Below are positions 45,754-54,237 of a DNA stretch of 64,000 bases, one piece after another; position 1 is the first letter of the stretch, and each line of letters starts with the position of its first letter. Under the pieces are notes generated by a model. It was given only the letters and a program-made list of their open reading frames with translations. It was not told the DNA's origin and did not search any database. This DNA is from Bacillota bacterium (GTDB lineage Bacteria > Bacillota > UBA4882 > UBA8346): assembly GCA_023401925.1 (NCBI GenBank), contig JAEXDA010000049.1, positions 124,001-188,000 of the forward strand, written 5' to 3'. The translations under genes and the position numbers were made by a program.

Positions 45754-47118
45754 ATGTATGAAAGAAACAATTGGCGGGTTAAGCTTTCCGAAATCCTCCG
45801 ACAGCCTGATTTTATAAAGGAGCCTGCATCCCGGGAACGATTCATTATTGAAACCCAAGGTAGACACAGTGACAAAATCGGGGCTCTTATTGATGCTACG
45901 ACAGGAAAAGTACAACGTGAAATTCATTTGATACCCTCACTCGTAGTGGAACTTCCCTATGCCTCACTTGAAGAAATCGCCAGATTATATCACGTCAAAA
46001 GGATTTGGTACGATACACCAATCCGGATCCGTCTTGATGTTGCTGTTCCTTCTGTAGGAGGTATTAAAGCCCAAGAACTTGGTTTTACCGGAAAAGATGT
46101 TGTGATTGCCGTGATTGATACTGGTATTTATCCCCATCGGGATTTTTTGGTTTCCCGTTCCCGAATCATTGAATGGCAGGATTTCCTTCATCAAAAAGAG
46201 TCTCCCTATGATGATAATGGCCACGGCACTCATGTCTCTGGAATTATCGCCGGCAACGGCTTTTCGTCTCGGGGTCGTTACCGGGGGATGGCGCCGGAAG
46301 CATTGTTAGTGGGTTTAAAAGCCCTTAATGAAGAAGGGGGAGGTTCTATATCCAATGTAATTACAGCCATCGAATGGTGCATCGACAATCAATCCCGACT
46401 CAATATAAAAGCCATCAATATGTCTTTTGGCTCCAAAGCGCAAGAGACATATCTTCATGACCCACTCTGCAGGGCGACTTCCATTGCTTGGAATAAAGGT
46501 TTGGTTGTCTGCGCAGCAGCAGGCAATTCCGGACCGGGTCCGATGACGATTGATACTCCGGGGATAAATCCCAAAATCATCACAGTCGGCAATGTGGATG
46601 ATCGCCAAACAACTGACTTTCAAGATGATAACTTGAACCGGAATTCCAGCCGAGGCCCGACTCTGGATAACATTCCCAAGCCTAACCTGCTTGCTCCTGG
46701 GACCAACATCACATCTACATGGGTAAACGGCAACTACCGAAGCCTAAGTGGTACTTCAATGGCAACTCCAATGGTAACCGGTGCGGTTGCCTTAATAAAT
46801 CAAAAATGGCCGGATTTAAAACCGGACCAAATTAAACAAATTATCCAAAGTAATGCTCATGATTTAGGTTTAGGTGTCAATCTGCAGGGTGCCGGAGTTT
46901 TAGATTTGGAACGCATATTTACAAATGAAAATCCACCTAATATTTCTTCAAGGTGGATTGTTAAAAAAGACTTTCGAGAAATCTTCGGTTATCATCTATT
47001 GGAAATTTTATTGAACCGTCTTGGCATCAAACCCACAGTATTTCAAAAAAAGCGGGATGAAGCCATTAAGAAAACTTTGGTTTCATTTATAAAATCCTAT
47101 TTTACTCAGAATCTTTAA
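45754..47118 (+). CDS. AprX-like intracellular subtilase 1 (S8)
   Basis: A 454-aa serine protease without a signal peptide. Residues 1-95 form an inhibitor I9-like prodomain (RFIIETQGRHSDKIGALID... VKRIWYD). Catalytic Asp122 (IDTGIYPH), His157 (NGHGTHVSG) and Ser335 (SGTSMATPMV) and oxyanion Asn258 (AAAGNSG) are all present. It resembles B. subtilis AprX, a cytoplasmic subtilase made in stationary phase. A ~75-aa basic helical C-terminal extension follows the domain. GGGGCGG precedes the ATG. Confidence 0.92.
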   Translation: MYERNNWRVKLSEILRQPDFIKEPASRERFIIETQGRHSDKIGALIDATTGKVQREIHLIPSLVVELPYASLEEIARLYHVKRIWYDTPIRIRLDVAVPSVGGIKAQELGFTGKDVVIAVIDTGIYPHRDFLVSRSRIIEWQDFLHQKESPYDDNGHGTHVSGIIAGNGFSSRGRYRGMAPEALLVGLKALNEEGGGSISNVITAIEWCIDNQSRLNIKAINMSFGSKAQETYLHDPLCRATSIAWNKGLVVCAAAGNSGPGPMTIDTPGINPKIITVGNVDDRQTTDFQDDNLNRNSSRGPTLDNIPKPNLLAPGTNITSTWVNGNYRSLSGTSMATPMVTGAVALINQKWPDLKPDQIKQIIQSNAHDLGLGVNLQGAGVLDLERIFTNENPPNISSRWIVKKDFREIFGYHLLEILLNRLGIKPTVFQKKRDEAIKKTLVSFIKSYFTQNL

Positions 47119-47153
47119 AAATTTGAGAATCAGAAATCTATCCAAAACGTTTT

Positions 47154-47181
47154 AATCTCCTTTAAGGGAGATTTTTTTTAA
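47154..47181 (+). terminator. Terminator of subtilase 1
   Basis: AATCTCC/GGAGATT, a 7-bp stem followed by a run of Ts. Confidence 0.88.
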
Positions 47182-47193
47182 AAGCAATAAAAG

Positions 47194-47355
47194 CTATAAT
47201 CTTTTTACCACTTGCTTCAGTTCATCGCCTAAATCCCTATCGGATAATATGGTCACAACTGCAAGCAAATTTTTAACCACTCTTCTATCAATCTTCGGAC
47301 CAAGTACTATGAAAACTTTATGAAGCAAATCGAGACGATCGATATCCAATTTCAT
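47194..47355 (-). CDS. Small helical protein, 53 aa (paralog of 48296 gene)
   Basis: Reads MKLDIDRLDLLHKVFIVLG at the start and ends LGDELKQVVKRL. AAGGAG lies 8 nt before the ATG. It resembles the 55-aa product at 48296-48463 in length and in the pattern GxxID-x4-K-x(6)-I/V-x-L-x-D-x(2)-V/L-x(2)-K-x2-L/V-x3-L. Function is unknown; both flank the subtilase region. Confidence 0.6.
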   Translation of the reverse strand: MKLDIDRLDLLHKVFIVLGPKIDRRVVKNLLAVVTILSDRDLGDELKQVVKRL

Positions 47356-47402
47356 CCACCCCACTCCTTTGGAGGTTTTCTTGTTAACTTTTTTAGGTCC
47401 CT

Positions 47403-47597
47403 TTGTTCACCTTTAAAAAGGGTTCCAGTTTTCCTTCTTCTGTTTATTTTATTCCCGGCATGGTTAATTGTGAAGGCATCTGGCATGAAAGCCCAATTAC
47501 AAAGTCACTGCCTCATGAATTTCCAGATCATGAATGCATTTTATATTGTAAGTATTCCATTGATTTGCATGTTTGCAATTGCTTGTCCAGGAAATAA
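47403..47597 (+). CDS. Possible small Cys/His-rich protein
   Basis: This frame includes GMVNCEGIWHESPITK and HECILYCKYSIDLHVCNCL, whose Trp, His and Cys spacing looks protein-like. However, there is no convincing ribosome binding site for the TTG at 47403 or the ATG at 47457, and it may be a relic. Confidence 0.25.
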   Translation: MFTFKKGSSFPSSVYFIPGMVNCEGIWHESPITKSLPHEFPDHECILYCKYSIDLHVCNCLSRK

Positions 47598-47651
47598 CCA
47601 TTTTGCCCCGGTATTAATCCTATAGTGGGTTATGCTTCGATCATTCTAGCT

Positions 47652-47933
47652 CTATATAATTCTGATCTCGGAATCAACCCATATTTTTTTTACTTGTTTT
47701 GATTGAGCGATTTCTGGGATTAACGAAAATGGGAACTCAGCAACGATAGAGGTTAGACAAGCTATGTCTTTCTTCACTTTCCCGTTTTTCCGCTCAATGA
47801 TTGTCCGAACCTGTTTCCCTTCTTTATCACTGAGCTCAATGATAAACCGCCCCACATTATTGGATCCATAAACTGACGATTCTTTTAGCTTGGAAGATAA
47901 TTTCTTTTGCCATTCATTATTATGAGAAATCAT
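47652..47933 (-). CDS. Solitary subtilase prodomain-like protein
   Basis: A 93-aa protein from ATG 47933 (AAAGGAT about 9 nt upstream). The whole protein matches the N-terminal prodomain of the neighbouring subtilases: FIIELSDKEGKQVRTIIERK, GKVKKDIACLTSIVAEFP, then VKKIWVDSEIRI, the exact point where the protease domain would begin. It then stops. It could be a free inhibitor or chaperone of the subtilases, or the remnant of a fourth protease gene. Confidence 0.75.
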   Translation of the reverse strand: MISHNNEWQKKLSSKLKESSVYGSNNVGRFIIELSDKEGKQVRTIIERKNGKVKKDIACLTSIVAEFPFSLIPEIAQSKQVKKIWVDSEIRII

Positions 47934-48295
47934 TCTTAACACATCCTTTTACCCGAGAATCAATCTTCCTATTGCTTGCTTCCTATATTAATCTGCTTAA
48001 TGATACAGGTACGCTTTTAATAACCCATTCCTTTAAAATTGTCCTCTATCTAATATATGTAAATATTGGATTGAATTCTATATACCAAAAACCGATTCGC
48101 TAAATTTTTTAAACAAAAGGCCTTAAAAACTTGTCTATTTAAATAACGGATTTGTTTTATTATATAAGGGGATTAACTACTCATTTTCCGGTACCCCCCT
48201 TCGGAATACTGCAAAATTCCTCATCCCCTAATGGAGTAATCTGAATAGAATAATTGAAGATTGTAATTAAATAATTCCGACAAGGGGGACTCCAT
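47934..48295. other. Non-coding gap, promoter region
   Basis: AT-rich, with no gene seen. It must contain promoters for the divergent genes at 47933 and 48296, but no box is clear enough to call. Confidence 0.4.
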
Positions 48296-48463
48296 TTGTT
48301 AGATAGTAATGAAATTGAAGCCTTAGTGAACAAAATTCAAGGTAAAATCGGTTATATACCCGGGATAGACCAAAATTTTATCCGGAAATGTATCCAAGGA
48401 ATTGCTTCTCTCCATGATACTGGAGTCGATGAAAAAATAAAGTTTCTGGCAAAGTTTTTATAG
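48296..48463 (+). CDS. Small helical protein, 55 aa
   Basis: TTG start with AGGGGG about 8 nt upstream. The product contains NKIQGKIGYIPGIDQNFIRK and ends VDEKIKFLAKFL. It is similar in size and pattern to the 53-aa product at 47194-47355. A strong terminator follows. Function is unknown. Confidence 0.6.
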   Translation: MLDSNEIEALVNKIQGKIGYIPGIDQNFIRKCIQGIASLHDTGVDEKIKFLAKFL

Positions 48464-48490
48464 GTTTTTCCTGACCAAACGATGAATTTT

Positions 48491-48547
48491 AAGAGGCGTC
48501 TAAGAAGCACTTAAAGAGAAATAAAAATTTTAGACGGCCTCTTTTTT
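48491..48547 (+). terminator. Terminator after 55-aa gene
   Basis: GAGGCGTCTAA pairs with TTAGACGGCCTC (one bulge), followed by six Ts. The CGTCTAA arms resemble the ends of the MITE-like family. Confidence 0.8.
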
Positions 48548-48567
48548 CATTTATGAAAATATCAATA

Positions 48568-48681
48568 TTACCAATTCCAACCACCCACAACAAAGAATAA
48601 TACAACAATGATGATGAGCCAAAAAATCCCATTTTCCCCAAGAGCACCTTCAAGCAAGCCATTTAAAAAATTCTCGGCCAT
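48568..48681 (-). CDS. Tiny membrane peptide, 37 aa (divergent member of peptide family)
   Basis: Begins MAENFLNGLLEGALGENG and ends in a hydrophobic helix followed by GGWNW. AAAGGAG lies about 9 nt upstream of the ATG. A CATATTAT box on the minus strand (48726-48733) is 45 nt before the start, as in the three relatives at 50.3-50.9 kb. It lacks the GCGGCFGG motif of those relatives. Confidence 0.7.
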   Translation of the reverse strand: MAENFLNGLLEGALGENGIFWLIIIVVLFFVVGGWNW

Positions 48682-48770
48682 TTTCCCACTCTCCTTTGTA
48701 AAAAGCCTTGGTCCTTTGTTATCTTATAATATGTGCATTCAAATAGTCCTGTAATAGGCTGTTGTAATTT

Positions 48771-50174
48771 TTAGCTGATGGAATCGGAAGAGTGTGTCCA
48801 ATTCCTTATCAATGTCCCCAAGAGATTCATAACAAGCTCATTGGGGAAATCCCCTGAACTTCCGGAATTTTGCAAGAACATTTTCAAAGCCATTGGAAGC
48901 ATTTGACTCAGATTCAGAGGAAAACTGCTCTCACTCCGGGTTAACGATATTCTTTTTTTGGGGTTTCCTAAGATGTCCAGATTTAACAATCCCGACCCTT
49001 GCAGACTTTTTCCCAAACCCAAATTCTTAGCCCGCTTGGTTAGAAAGTATTTAATCTGGGCCGGTCCAAAAGAAGGTCTTTTTTCCAAAACCAAGGCCGC
49101 CCCCCCCGCTGCCATTGCTGCCGCTATAGCATTTCCAGAACAACGAGTATATCCATCCTCCGTATTTAACGAAACTACATGTTCCGCTTCAACGACAAGG
49201 TCTGGTTGAGAGGGAACATTTATATTATCCCAAGGTGAATCCGAATTCATGAATTGATTCTTATTCAAGGCCGAAGCTTGCTGTTGATTTAAACTGGCGA
49301 CTGAAACCAATAGCTGTGGTAATCCATGAAAACTAACATTTTTTTGTTTCGTAACCGGAGCAAAAACCGCTATCCCTTTCCTCCAAGCCATACTAAGTAT
49401 CCTACCAAACGGATCGATATGAAAACGGTCTTGATATAATGCTGGTATGGATAAATAAAGAATTCTTATGTTAAACAGCGGTAGGTTCCGGATGCACCAT
49501 TCAATACCGGCTATGATATTGGAAAGCCGACCATTCCCATCCTGATCCAAGATCTTAACTCCCACCAACCAAGCTTCAGGAGCCATCCCTTTATTAACTG
49601 CTTCAGAAACACTACCGTTACCCCCAATAATACCAGCGGTTTCTGTTCCATGTCCATGGTCATCATAGGGAGAAGTTTTGTGATTTACAAAGTCTTGCCA
49701 TCCGATAATTCGGCTGTTTGGTGTCATCAGATCCTGATGCGGATGAATACCCGTATCAAGTACAGCGACGACGATACCTTTGCCCGTATAGTCATATTCC
49801 GGAATCAAAGGAGTTTGTGGATGGGAAGTACTTTGATGCTCTTGAATGTCCTCTATGATTGATTCATCTGTAGTCTTGCCCAAAAAAGTTTGGCCTTCCA
49901 TTAAGGAAACCGGGGGATCATTCCATATTTTTCTGATATACAAAGAATCTGCTACTTTGGGAAGCGTTCCCAAGGGCAATTCTACAGCAAGCAAAGGGAC
50001 AAGATTGATGCTGTGCACTATTTTCCCCTGATTTGCTCTAACGATATCAACAATTTTGTCCGATTGTCTTCCGCTAAATTCCAACAACAATCTACTGCTG
50101 CCATTTGGGGATTCACTATTATACATACTTTTCACCGTCGGTGACAATTTTTGAATCCAACGTTCATGGGACAC
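48771..50174 (-). CDS. AprX-like pseudo-subtilase (S8, catalytic Ser and Asn lost)
   Basis: Starts at GTG 50174 (GGAGG 7 nt upstream), giving 467 aa and no signal peptide. It has the same prodomain-plus-S8 layout as its neighbours. Asp140 (LDTGIHPH) and His175 (HGHGTETAG) remain, but the Ser motif reads SGNAIAAAM, placing Ala349 at the nucleophile, and the oxyanion AAGN region reads FAPVTK. It should not cleave peptides. The reading frame is intact, so it is probably kept as a binding or regulatory protein. The C-terminal ~65 aa differ from those of the other two. Confidence 0.88.
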   Translation of the reverse strand: MSHERWIQKLSPTVKSMYNSESPNGSSRLLLEFSGRQSDKIVDIVRANQGKIVHSINLVPLLAVELPLGTLPKVADSLYIRKIWNDPPVSLMEGQTFLGKTTDESIIEDIQEHQSTSHPQTPLIPEYDYTGKGIVVAVLDTGIHPHQDLMTPNSRIIGWQDFVNHKTSPYDDHGHGTETAGIIGGNGSVSEAVNKGMAPEAWLVGVKILDQDGNGRLSNIIAGIEWCIRNLPLFNIRILYLSIPALYQDRFHIDPFGRILSMAWRKGIAVFAPVTKQKNVSFHGLPQLLVSVASLNQQQASALNKNQFMNSDSPWDNINVPSQPDLVVEAEHVVSLNTEDGYTRCSGNAIAAAMAAGGAALVLEKRPSFGPAQIKYFLTKRAKNLGLGKSLQGSGLLNLDILGNPKKRISLTRSESSFPLNLSQMLPMALKMFLQNSGSSGDFPNELVMNLLGTLIRNWTHSSDSIS

Positions 50175-50234
50175 CGAATCACCTCCAAACTTACCATCAA
50201 TCAAATCTAACTGAGAAATATTTTAAGTCTTACA

Positions 50235-50267
50235 AAACAATGCCCGAATTTTTTTCGGGCATTGTTT
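50235..50267 (-). terminator. Terminator after peptide gene at 50289
   Basis: AAACAATGCCCGAA/TTCGGGCATTGTTT, a 14-bp perfect stem between the peptide gene and the pseudo-subtilase. It has a short T-tract. Confidence 0.7.
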
Positions 50268-50288
50268 CATCCATATATTTATTGGCGA

Positions 50289-50414
50289 TTACCAGCAACC
50301 ACCAAAGCAACCGCCACATCCGATTACGAGCAGCACGAAGACTAAGAACATAAGCCATCCATTGTTGAAAAATGCACCGACGCCGTCGAACAGCCCTTTA
50401 ACGCCGTCTGCCAT
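50289..50414 (-). CDS. Tiny Gly/Cys-rich membrane peptide B, 41 aa
   Basis: Begins MADGVKGLFDGVGAFFNNGW, then a hydrophobic helix ends in IGCGGCFGGCW. AAAGGAG is 9 nt before the ATG. A minus-strand CATATAAT lies 51 nt upstream (50465-50472). The layout resembles the small YjcZ-type sporulation proteins of Bacillus, with an amphipathic start and a Gly/Cys tail, but a family match needs a profile search. Confidence 0.8.
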   Translation of the reverse strand: MADGVKGLFDGVGAFFNNGWLMFLVFVLLVIGCGGCFGGCW

Positions 50415-50544
50415 GTAGATTCACTCCTTTGCACGTTTCAAGCCTTTGATAAGTCTTCTTGTTCATTATATGTACTTTACAGCCTTCGTTAAACCTGACG
50501 AAAGTTATTGTATGCTATAGAATACTTATGAAAATGGTTTTATT

Positions 50545-50664
50545 TTACCAGCAGCCGCCGCCGCCGAAGCAACCGCCACATCCAATAACCAACAATACGA
50601 AGATAAGGAACATAAGCCATCCGTTATTAAAGAACCCTGCACCATCACCTAAAGCATCAGCCAT
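50545..50664 (-). CDS. Tiny Gly/Cys-rich membrane peptide C, 39 aa
   Basis: Begins MADALGDGAGFFNNGW and ends IGCGGCFGGGGCW. It is nearly identical to peptides B and D in the central FFNNGWLMFL helix. AAAGGAG precedes the ATG, and CATATAAT is at 50713-50720 on the minus strand, 49 nt from the start. Confidence 0.8.
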   Translation of the reverse strand: MADALGDGAGFFNNGWLMFLIFVLLVIGCGGCFGGGGCW

Positions 50665-50778
50665 TTTTTTCACTCCTTTTCTTCTTAGCCTTTTTATGGA
50701 GGCTTAATACTAATTATATGAAAGGTATCCTCCACATTCATCAGTCTAATGTAATTATTAAACGATTTTAATGATAAA

Positions 50779-50799
50779 ATGCCCGGTAGCTCCGGGCAT
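50779..50799 (-). terminator. Terminator after peptide gene D
   Basis: ATGCCCGG-TAGCT-CCGGGCAT, a perfect 8-bp stem, 25 bp after the peptide D stop. A short T-tract follows on the minus strand. Confidence 0.7.
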
Positions 50800-50823
50800 C
50801 ATCCATCATTTTCATATCGCGGA

Positions 50824-50949
50824 TTAGATGCAACCACCAAAGCAACCGCCGCATCCAATGACTAATAATACGAAGATCAAGAACATCAGCCAACCGTTAT
50901 TGAAAAATCCGCCGATACCATCAACTAATCCTTTCAGTCCATCGGCCAT
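50824..50949 (-). CDS. Tiny Gly/Cys-rich membrane peptide D, 41 aa
   Basis: Begins MADGLKGLVDGIGGFFNNGW and ends IGCGGCFGGCI. AAAGGAG precedes the ATG. A CATATACT box lies at 51002-51009 on the minus strand, 53 nt from the start. A hairpin AAGCCTAAGGGAAGGCTT sits in the leader. The rest of the 50950-51285 gap has no gene. Confidence 0.8.
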   Translation of the reverse strand: MADGLKGLVDGIGGFFNNGWLMFLIFVLLVIGCGGCFGGCI

Positions 50950-51285
50950 TACGATCTCTCCTTTAACAGATTTCTAAGCCTTCCCTTAGGCTTTATACTT
51001 CAGTATATGAGTCTGGTCCGTCAATTTCTATGGGCAACTGTTATATTTATGGAGACTAAAATCATAATTATCATATACCTACCTATGTTACATTTTGGAT
51101 ACCGTGACAAAGCTTCTATGACTTCATGAAACCTACTGAATATAGCCGCTATGAATTATGAAGAACTCAATAATGGATCTCCTCAGGTTATCCCCATGCT
51201 GTAATTTGATATCCCTGAAATGCAACACCAAAGGCTTCTTCCTTTCATATGATATTGATACAAATGTTTTTTGGGGGGGCTGAAA

Positions 51286-51969
51286 GTGAATAAGCCGAAC
51301 TATCTGGATTTATTGGCCCAGTATAATATCGATAATGCCCATCCAGGAGGTTTAGCATTAACAAAAACACTGCTGGCGCGGGAAATACTTTTATCTGACA
51401 CGGTTCTTTTGGATGTAGGCTGCGGGACCGGTCAAACTGCCTTATTTATTGCCAAGAATTATCCAAGCCGGGTCATTGCGGTTGATTTAAGTCGTAAGAT
51501 GCTTGATAAAGCAGAACGTAAGTTTGCGCAGGCTGGCCTAACAATTCCCCTATTACGGGCTAATGCCATGAATCTTCCTTTTCGTAAAGGCAGCTTTGAT
51601 ATTGTTTTAGCTGAATCCGTGACCATTTTTACTGAAAATGCAAGCCGTACTTTGCGTGAATATCACCGGGTATTGAAACCAGGGGGCGTTTTATTAGCGA
51701 TTGAAGGAACTTCTCTCCAACCTTTGGAAAAACTTGAGGCGAGAGAGCTTAAAGAGACTTTAGGAATCACTTTTCTTCCAACAAAAGAAGAATGGTGCCA
51801 AATGATAAAAAATGTAGGGTTTTCCGATGTCAAAGTCCTTTACCAGCAACGTATGGGATGGATGGGAGCTTTTCCTTCCGAGCTCGCTGAGGTTTTTCAT
51901 GAATATCGCAACATTATGTTCAGGCAAAGGAAAAAATTCGGTTTTGGTGTTTATCGTTGTGTCTCTTAA
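51286..51969 (+). CDS. Class I SAM-dependent methyltransferase
   Basis: A 227-aa enzyme from GTG 51286 (G-rich ribosome binding site upstream). The SAM site is LLDVGCGTGQTALFI with acidic VIAVDLSRKM, then LRANAMNLPF and the YHRVLKPGGVLL motif. The methyl acceptor is unknown. It interrupts the subtilase/peptide cluster in the opposite direction and has its own terminator. Confidence 0.9.
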   Translation: MNKPNYLDLLAQYNIDNAHPGGLALTKTLLAREILLSDTVLLDVGCGTGQTALFIAKNYPSRVIAVDLSRKMLDKAERKFAQAGLTIPLLRANAMNLPFRKGSFDIVLAESVTIFTENASRTLREYHRVLKPGGVLLAIEGTSLQPLEKLEARELKETLGITFLPTKEEWCQMIKNVGFSDVKVLYQQRMGWMGAFPSELAEVFHEYRNIMFRQRKKFGFGVYRCVS

Positions 51970-52000
51970 CTTTCTCGAAATTGATTTTCTTTACAAAATA

Positions 52001-52035
52001 AAAGGAGCTCCCGGTTAAAATCCGGGCAGCCCCTT
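52001..52035 (+). terminator. Terminator between methyltransferase and subtilase 3
   Basis: AAAGGAGCTCCCGG pairs imperfectly with CCGGGCAGCCCCTT between convergent genes. Confidence 0.65.
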
Positions 52036-52064
52036 ACTATTTTCATATATTTGTTATGGAGATT

Positions 52065-53465
52065 TTAGACAATAGCCAAAGGAATCAGTGCTAGTAACGC
52101 CAGAGAAAGCGGATTAAAATCAGGGCTCTTTGTTTCCTCTTCATCTGCATCGGTTGGTGCACTTTTTACTCCAAACATTTTAAGGAATGGATTGCCTGTT
52201 TGTTTTGGTTTTTCATCGGAGCTTGCGCTATCTGCTTTTGGTTTGAAATTTCCGAAAAGCATTTCAAAAAATGATTTTTGTTTTCTCTCGTCTTTCTTTT
52301 GCTCTTCAAATAACGAGCTAATTGATAAAGCCCCTGACCCTTGAAATGAAGACTGTAAGCCCATTGTCCGGGCATTTCTTTTTAAGACTGTTTTTACCTG
52401 ATCGGGTTGCAGATTCGGTGATTTTTGTAACAACTGCGCTACGGATCCTGTGACCATCGGTGTCGCCATGGAAGTGCCGGTCAGGGAACGGTACCCCCCG
52501 CCGGTCCGTAATGAAGTAATGTTCGTACCGGGAGCCAAAAGATCCGGTTTTATTTGATTATCGATTGTCGGCCCTCTGCTGGAAGAGTCACTGATTTTGT
52601 CGTCATTTAAATCTTCCGTTCCTCTATCGTCAAAATTACCAACCGTAATAACAGTCGGGGAAATTCCCGGAGTGTTGATGGTTCTTAAATTGGGTCCATC
52701 ATTTCCGGCCGCCACACATACAACGACTCCCCGGGACCAAGCAGCTGAAACCGCACGGCATAATGGATCTTCACTGGAAGAATCCTGTGCTTTAGAACCG
52801 AGTGATAAATTAATCGCTCGAATATCATATGTTTTTTGATTATTAATACACCATTCAAGTGCTGATATTACGTCGGAAGTATTCCCTTCTCCATCCTTAT
52901 TTAAAGCTTTCACGCCAACTAATTTTGCTTCCGGCGCCATACCGATATACTTACGACGGGAAACCAAGCCGTTTCCTGCAATAATCCCAGATACATGGGT
53001 TCCATGCCCGTTATCATCATAAGGATAAGATCGATCATTGACTAAATCATGCCAAGCCACAATCCGACTTTCAGGATATATTAAATCGGGGTGTGGATAG
53101 ATTCCAGTATCAATCACTGCAACAGTTATGTCTTTTCCCGTAAATCCCAAACCCTGTGCTTTGGCACCTCCGGCAGTTGGGACTGCCACATCCAACAAAG
53201 TACGTACTTTTACATCATGCCATATTTTACGAATATGAGGAGAATAAGTCATGACCTCCAGAGCAGAGTAAGGCACCTCCACAACAACCACAGGGAATAA
53301 TTTCATTTCCCGGTGTACTTTGCCTTCGCTGGCTTCAATATATGAAGCAACTCGATCACTTCGGGTACTGGCCATCTCAACGATTAATCTGCAAGGTTTA
53401 TCCGGATTCTCAGTAAACTCGGAGTTTAATAGAACGGGTGAAATCTTTTGAATCATTAGCGGCAA
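52065..53465 (-). CDS. AprX-like subtilase 3 (S8) with C-terminal hydrophobic tail
   Basis: The TTG at 53465 has GGAGG 8 nt upstream, giving 466 aa; the upstream GTG overlaps that site. Prodomain, Asp119 (IDTGIYPH), His154 (NGHGTHVSG), Asn255 (AAGNDG) and Ser332 (TGTSMATPMV) are all intact, and no signal peptide is seen. After the protease domain comes a charged ~60-aa linker and a terminal hydrophobic stretch LSLALLALIPLAIV, which could anchor the enzyme in a membrane from the cytoplasmic side. It is collinear with subtilase 1. Confidence 0.9.
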   Translation of the reverse strand: MPLMIQKISPVLLNSEFTENPDKPCRLIVEMASTRSDRVASYIEASEGKVHREMKLFPVVVVEVPYSALEVMTYSPHIRKIWHDVKVRTLLDVAVPTAGGAKAQGLGFTGKDITVAVIDTGIYPHPDLIYPESRIVAWHDLVNDRSYPYDDNGHGTHVSGIIAGNGLVSRRKYIGMAPEAKLVGVKALNKDGEGNTSDVISALEWCINNQKTYDIRAINLSLGSKAQDSSSEDPLCRAVSAAWSRGVVVCVAAGNDGPNLRTINTPGISPTVITVGNFDDRGTEDLNDDKISDSSSRGPTIDNQIKPDLLAPGTNITSLRTGGGYRSLTGTSMATPMVTGSVAQLLQKSPNLQPDQVKTVLKRNARTMGLQSSFQGSGALSISSLFEEQKKDERKQKSFFEMLFGNFKPKADSASSDEKPKQTGNPFLKMFGVKSAPTDADEEETKSPDFNPLSLALLALIPLAIV

Positions 53466-53826
53466 ATGTATCACCTCCTATCACTATTGTTAAAATATTA
53501 TACTCAGAGCTTGGTTTGTTGTTTCTGGAAAAAAAGCATGATTTGAAATGAATGAAACGAAATATTCCTTCGAGTAATAGGCTTTATACATTAACCCAAA
53601 GTCTTCTATCCTTTCAAAGCCTGAAATATTGCAATAGCCTCCATTACTGCGCATATCACCTAATGTAATATATGGGATACCGGACTCCCTGTTCCCAAAG
53701 CTCTCCTTTATTTTGCCAGGAGAAAGGAATGACTTGTTCCTTTATCACATCACCAGACCCGAAAAAAAAACATACCCTACAATAGTCGGTTCTTACGAAA
53801 CATAATTTTTGAATGGAGCCAAAAAA
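53466..53826. other. Non-coding gap with possible gene relic
   Basis: A 30-codon minus frame near 53659-53751 contains KEQVIPFSWQNKGELWEQG and ends at a stop, but it lacks a convincing ribosome binding site and looks like a gene fragment. Nothing else is supported. Confidence 0.35.
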
Positions 53827-54237
53827 ATGGATCAACAGCAGATTAAGTCCTTGATTAGAAAATATTCCGGTATTCCTTATCAACATGGGGGAAGAGATTT
53901 AACGGGACTGGATTGTCTGGGATTAGCCTACTACTTTTACAAGGATTGCGGGATCGAGATTCCTCAAAACGACGGAGAAAATTATTCCGTAAATTGGGCG
54001 AAGGAAGATCCCGAACGATACCTGAGGGGAATATTGCAAATAGGACAGGCCGCCCCAATGGAAGAATTAAGGCCGCTGGATTTTGTATATTTCCGGATGG
54101 GACGTTATATTTCTCACGGGGCCGTGATGGTGGATAGTGAAAATTTCATTCATGTACTGCAACGCTCCACAGTACATGTCAGTCCAATGAATAAAGTTTG
54201 GAGGAAACGTCTGATAGGGGCCAGAAGGATCGTTTAA
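53827..54237 (+). CDS. NlpC/P60-family protein (C40)
   Basis: A 136-aa protein from ATG 53827 (GGAG about 8 nt upstream). YQHGGRDLTGLDCLGLAYYFY carries the catalytic Cys and ISHGAVMVDSENFIHVL the catalytic His. It has no signal peptide and no wall-binding domain, so it may act inside the cell or in the mother cell/forespore, or reach the wall by another route. It overlaps the convergent gene by 4 bp. Confidence 0.85.
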   Translation: MDQQQIKSLIRKYSGIPYQHGGRDLTGLDCLGLAYYFYKDCGIEIPQNDGENYSVNWAKEDPERYLRGILQIGQAAPMEELRPLDFVYFRMGRYISHGAVMVDSENFIHVLQRSTVHVSPMNKVWRKRLIGARRIV

